NCBI GenBank assembly: GCA_947571115.1
Contig: CANOWW010000003.1
Coordinates: forward strand, 1-64,000
Length of the DNA: 64,000 nucleotides
Source: an uncultured Clostridium sp.
Lineage (GTDB): Bacteria; Bacillota; Clostridia; TANB77; CAG-508
Direction of reading: 5' to 3'
The notes under the pieces were generated by a model. That model saw only the letters and a list, made by a program, of their open reading frames with translations, was not told the origin of the DNA and did no database searches. The position numbers were made by a program, and so were the translations under genes. Below, piece by piece: positions 63,879-64,000 of the stretch (position 1 is its first letter; every line of letters begins with the position of its first letter).

Positions 63879-64000
63879 CTATACAATGTGTACAAATCGA
63901 ATTTTTCGGAACTCATATGTTGCAACTGGTCTATTTAAGGCATCTTGCGAATGGGTTGCAATCAAAATATCCCCTAAATAATTTGGATTTTGAATTCCTA
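63879..64000 (-). CDS. C-terminal end of an unrecognised gene (partial)
   Basis: The last 40 codons of a minus-strand gene end at TAG (63879-63881): GIQNPNYLGDILIATHSQDA is followed by LNRPVATYEFRKIRFVHIV. The start is outside the window. It lies eight bases before the metallophosphoesterase ATG and overlaps its ribosome-binding site, so it is the same operon. No family assigned. Confidence 0.6.
   Translation of the reverse strand, partial: GIQNPNYLGDILIATHSQDALNRPVATYEFRKIRFVHIV

Overview
The window looks like chromosomal DNA from an AT-rich, endospore-forming member of the Bacillota, most likely an uncultured gut-type Clostridia lineage. The reasons are a forespore sigma factor SigG with a sigma-F-type promoter, an LL-diaminopimelate aminotransferase, zinc-ribbon S4, S14 and L36, short intergenic gaps with strong GGAGG ribosome-binding sites, and near-consensus TTGACA/TATAAT promoters. 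The species assignment is inference. Nearly all genes lie on the minus strand, so transcription runs from right to left; only two small genes are on the plus strand.

Layout from right to left: (a) 61.5-64.0 kb, the end of an unknown gene, a metallophosphoesterase, an M29 aminopeptidase and a TM2 protein. (b) 54.8-61.5 kb, a plus-strand 4-TM protein, an L-asparaginase, an RNA m5C methyltransferase and three envelope-type proteins of unknown function. (c) 37.9-54.8 kb, the S10-spc-alpha ribosomal supercluster (S10 to L17, with secY, adk, map, infA and rpoA), driven by a consensus promoter and a ~200-nt leader, lacking L30 and sprinkled with hairpin-forming intergenic elements. (d) 35.3-37.8 kb, two small genes, purF and a small plus-strand gene. 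(e) 13.3-35.2 kb, a 14-gene type IV secretion (T4SS) locus with five VirB2-like pilin paralogs, PrgI, a split VirB4, three VirB6/TrbL-like proteins, two VirB8-like proteins and a 1547-residue wall-degrading protein. No relaxase or VirD4 coupling protein is in the window. (f) 5.8-13.2 kb, an antiporter, pyrC-pyrF, a Nudix gene, a polytopic membrane protein, a P-loop/Gls24 protein, cmk and HU. (g) 3.2-5.7 kb, a double guanylate-kinase-like protein, a Nudix hydrolase and a type III toxin-antitoxin (ToxIN-like) locus. (h) 0-3.1 kb, dapL, sigG and a prepilin-like surface protein.

The most striking signal is translational. Seven genes, including essential rplD (ribosomal protein L4) and sigG, are each interrupted by one extra C (asparaginase by two). 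Every interruption is an in-frame CGG codon directly before a conserved glycine, so skipping one base (CGGN read as GGN, Gly) restores a protein of normal family length. By manual scan of every CCG triplet against gene frames, CGG is in frame only nine times in the window, and eight of these are such sites. This suggests that CGG is unassigned in this organism and is resolved by +1 frameshifting to glycine. Coordinates given for these genes run through the shift.

Other points of interest are a sigG leader in which a CCCCC arm can mask the ribosome-binding site only on read-through transcripts and not on sigma-F transcripts, the ToxI-like repeat RNA, and the self-contained T4SS.
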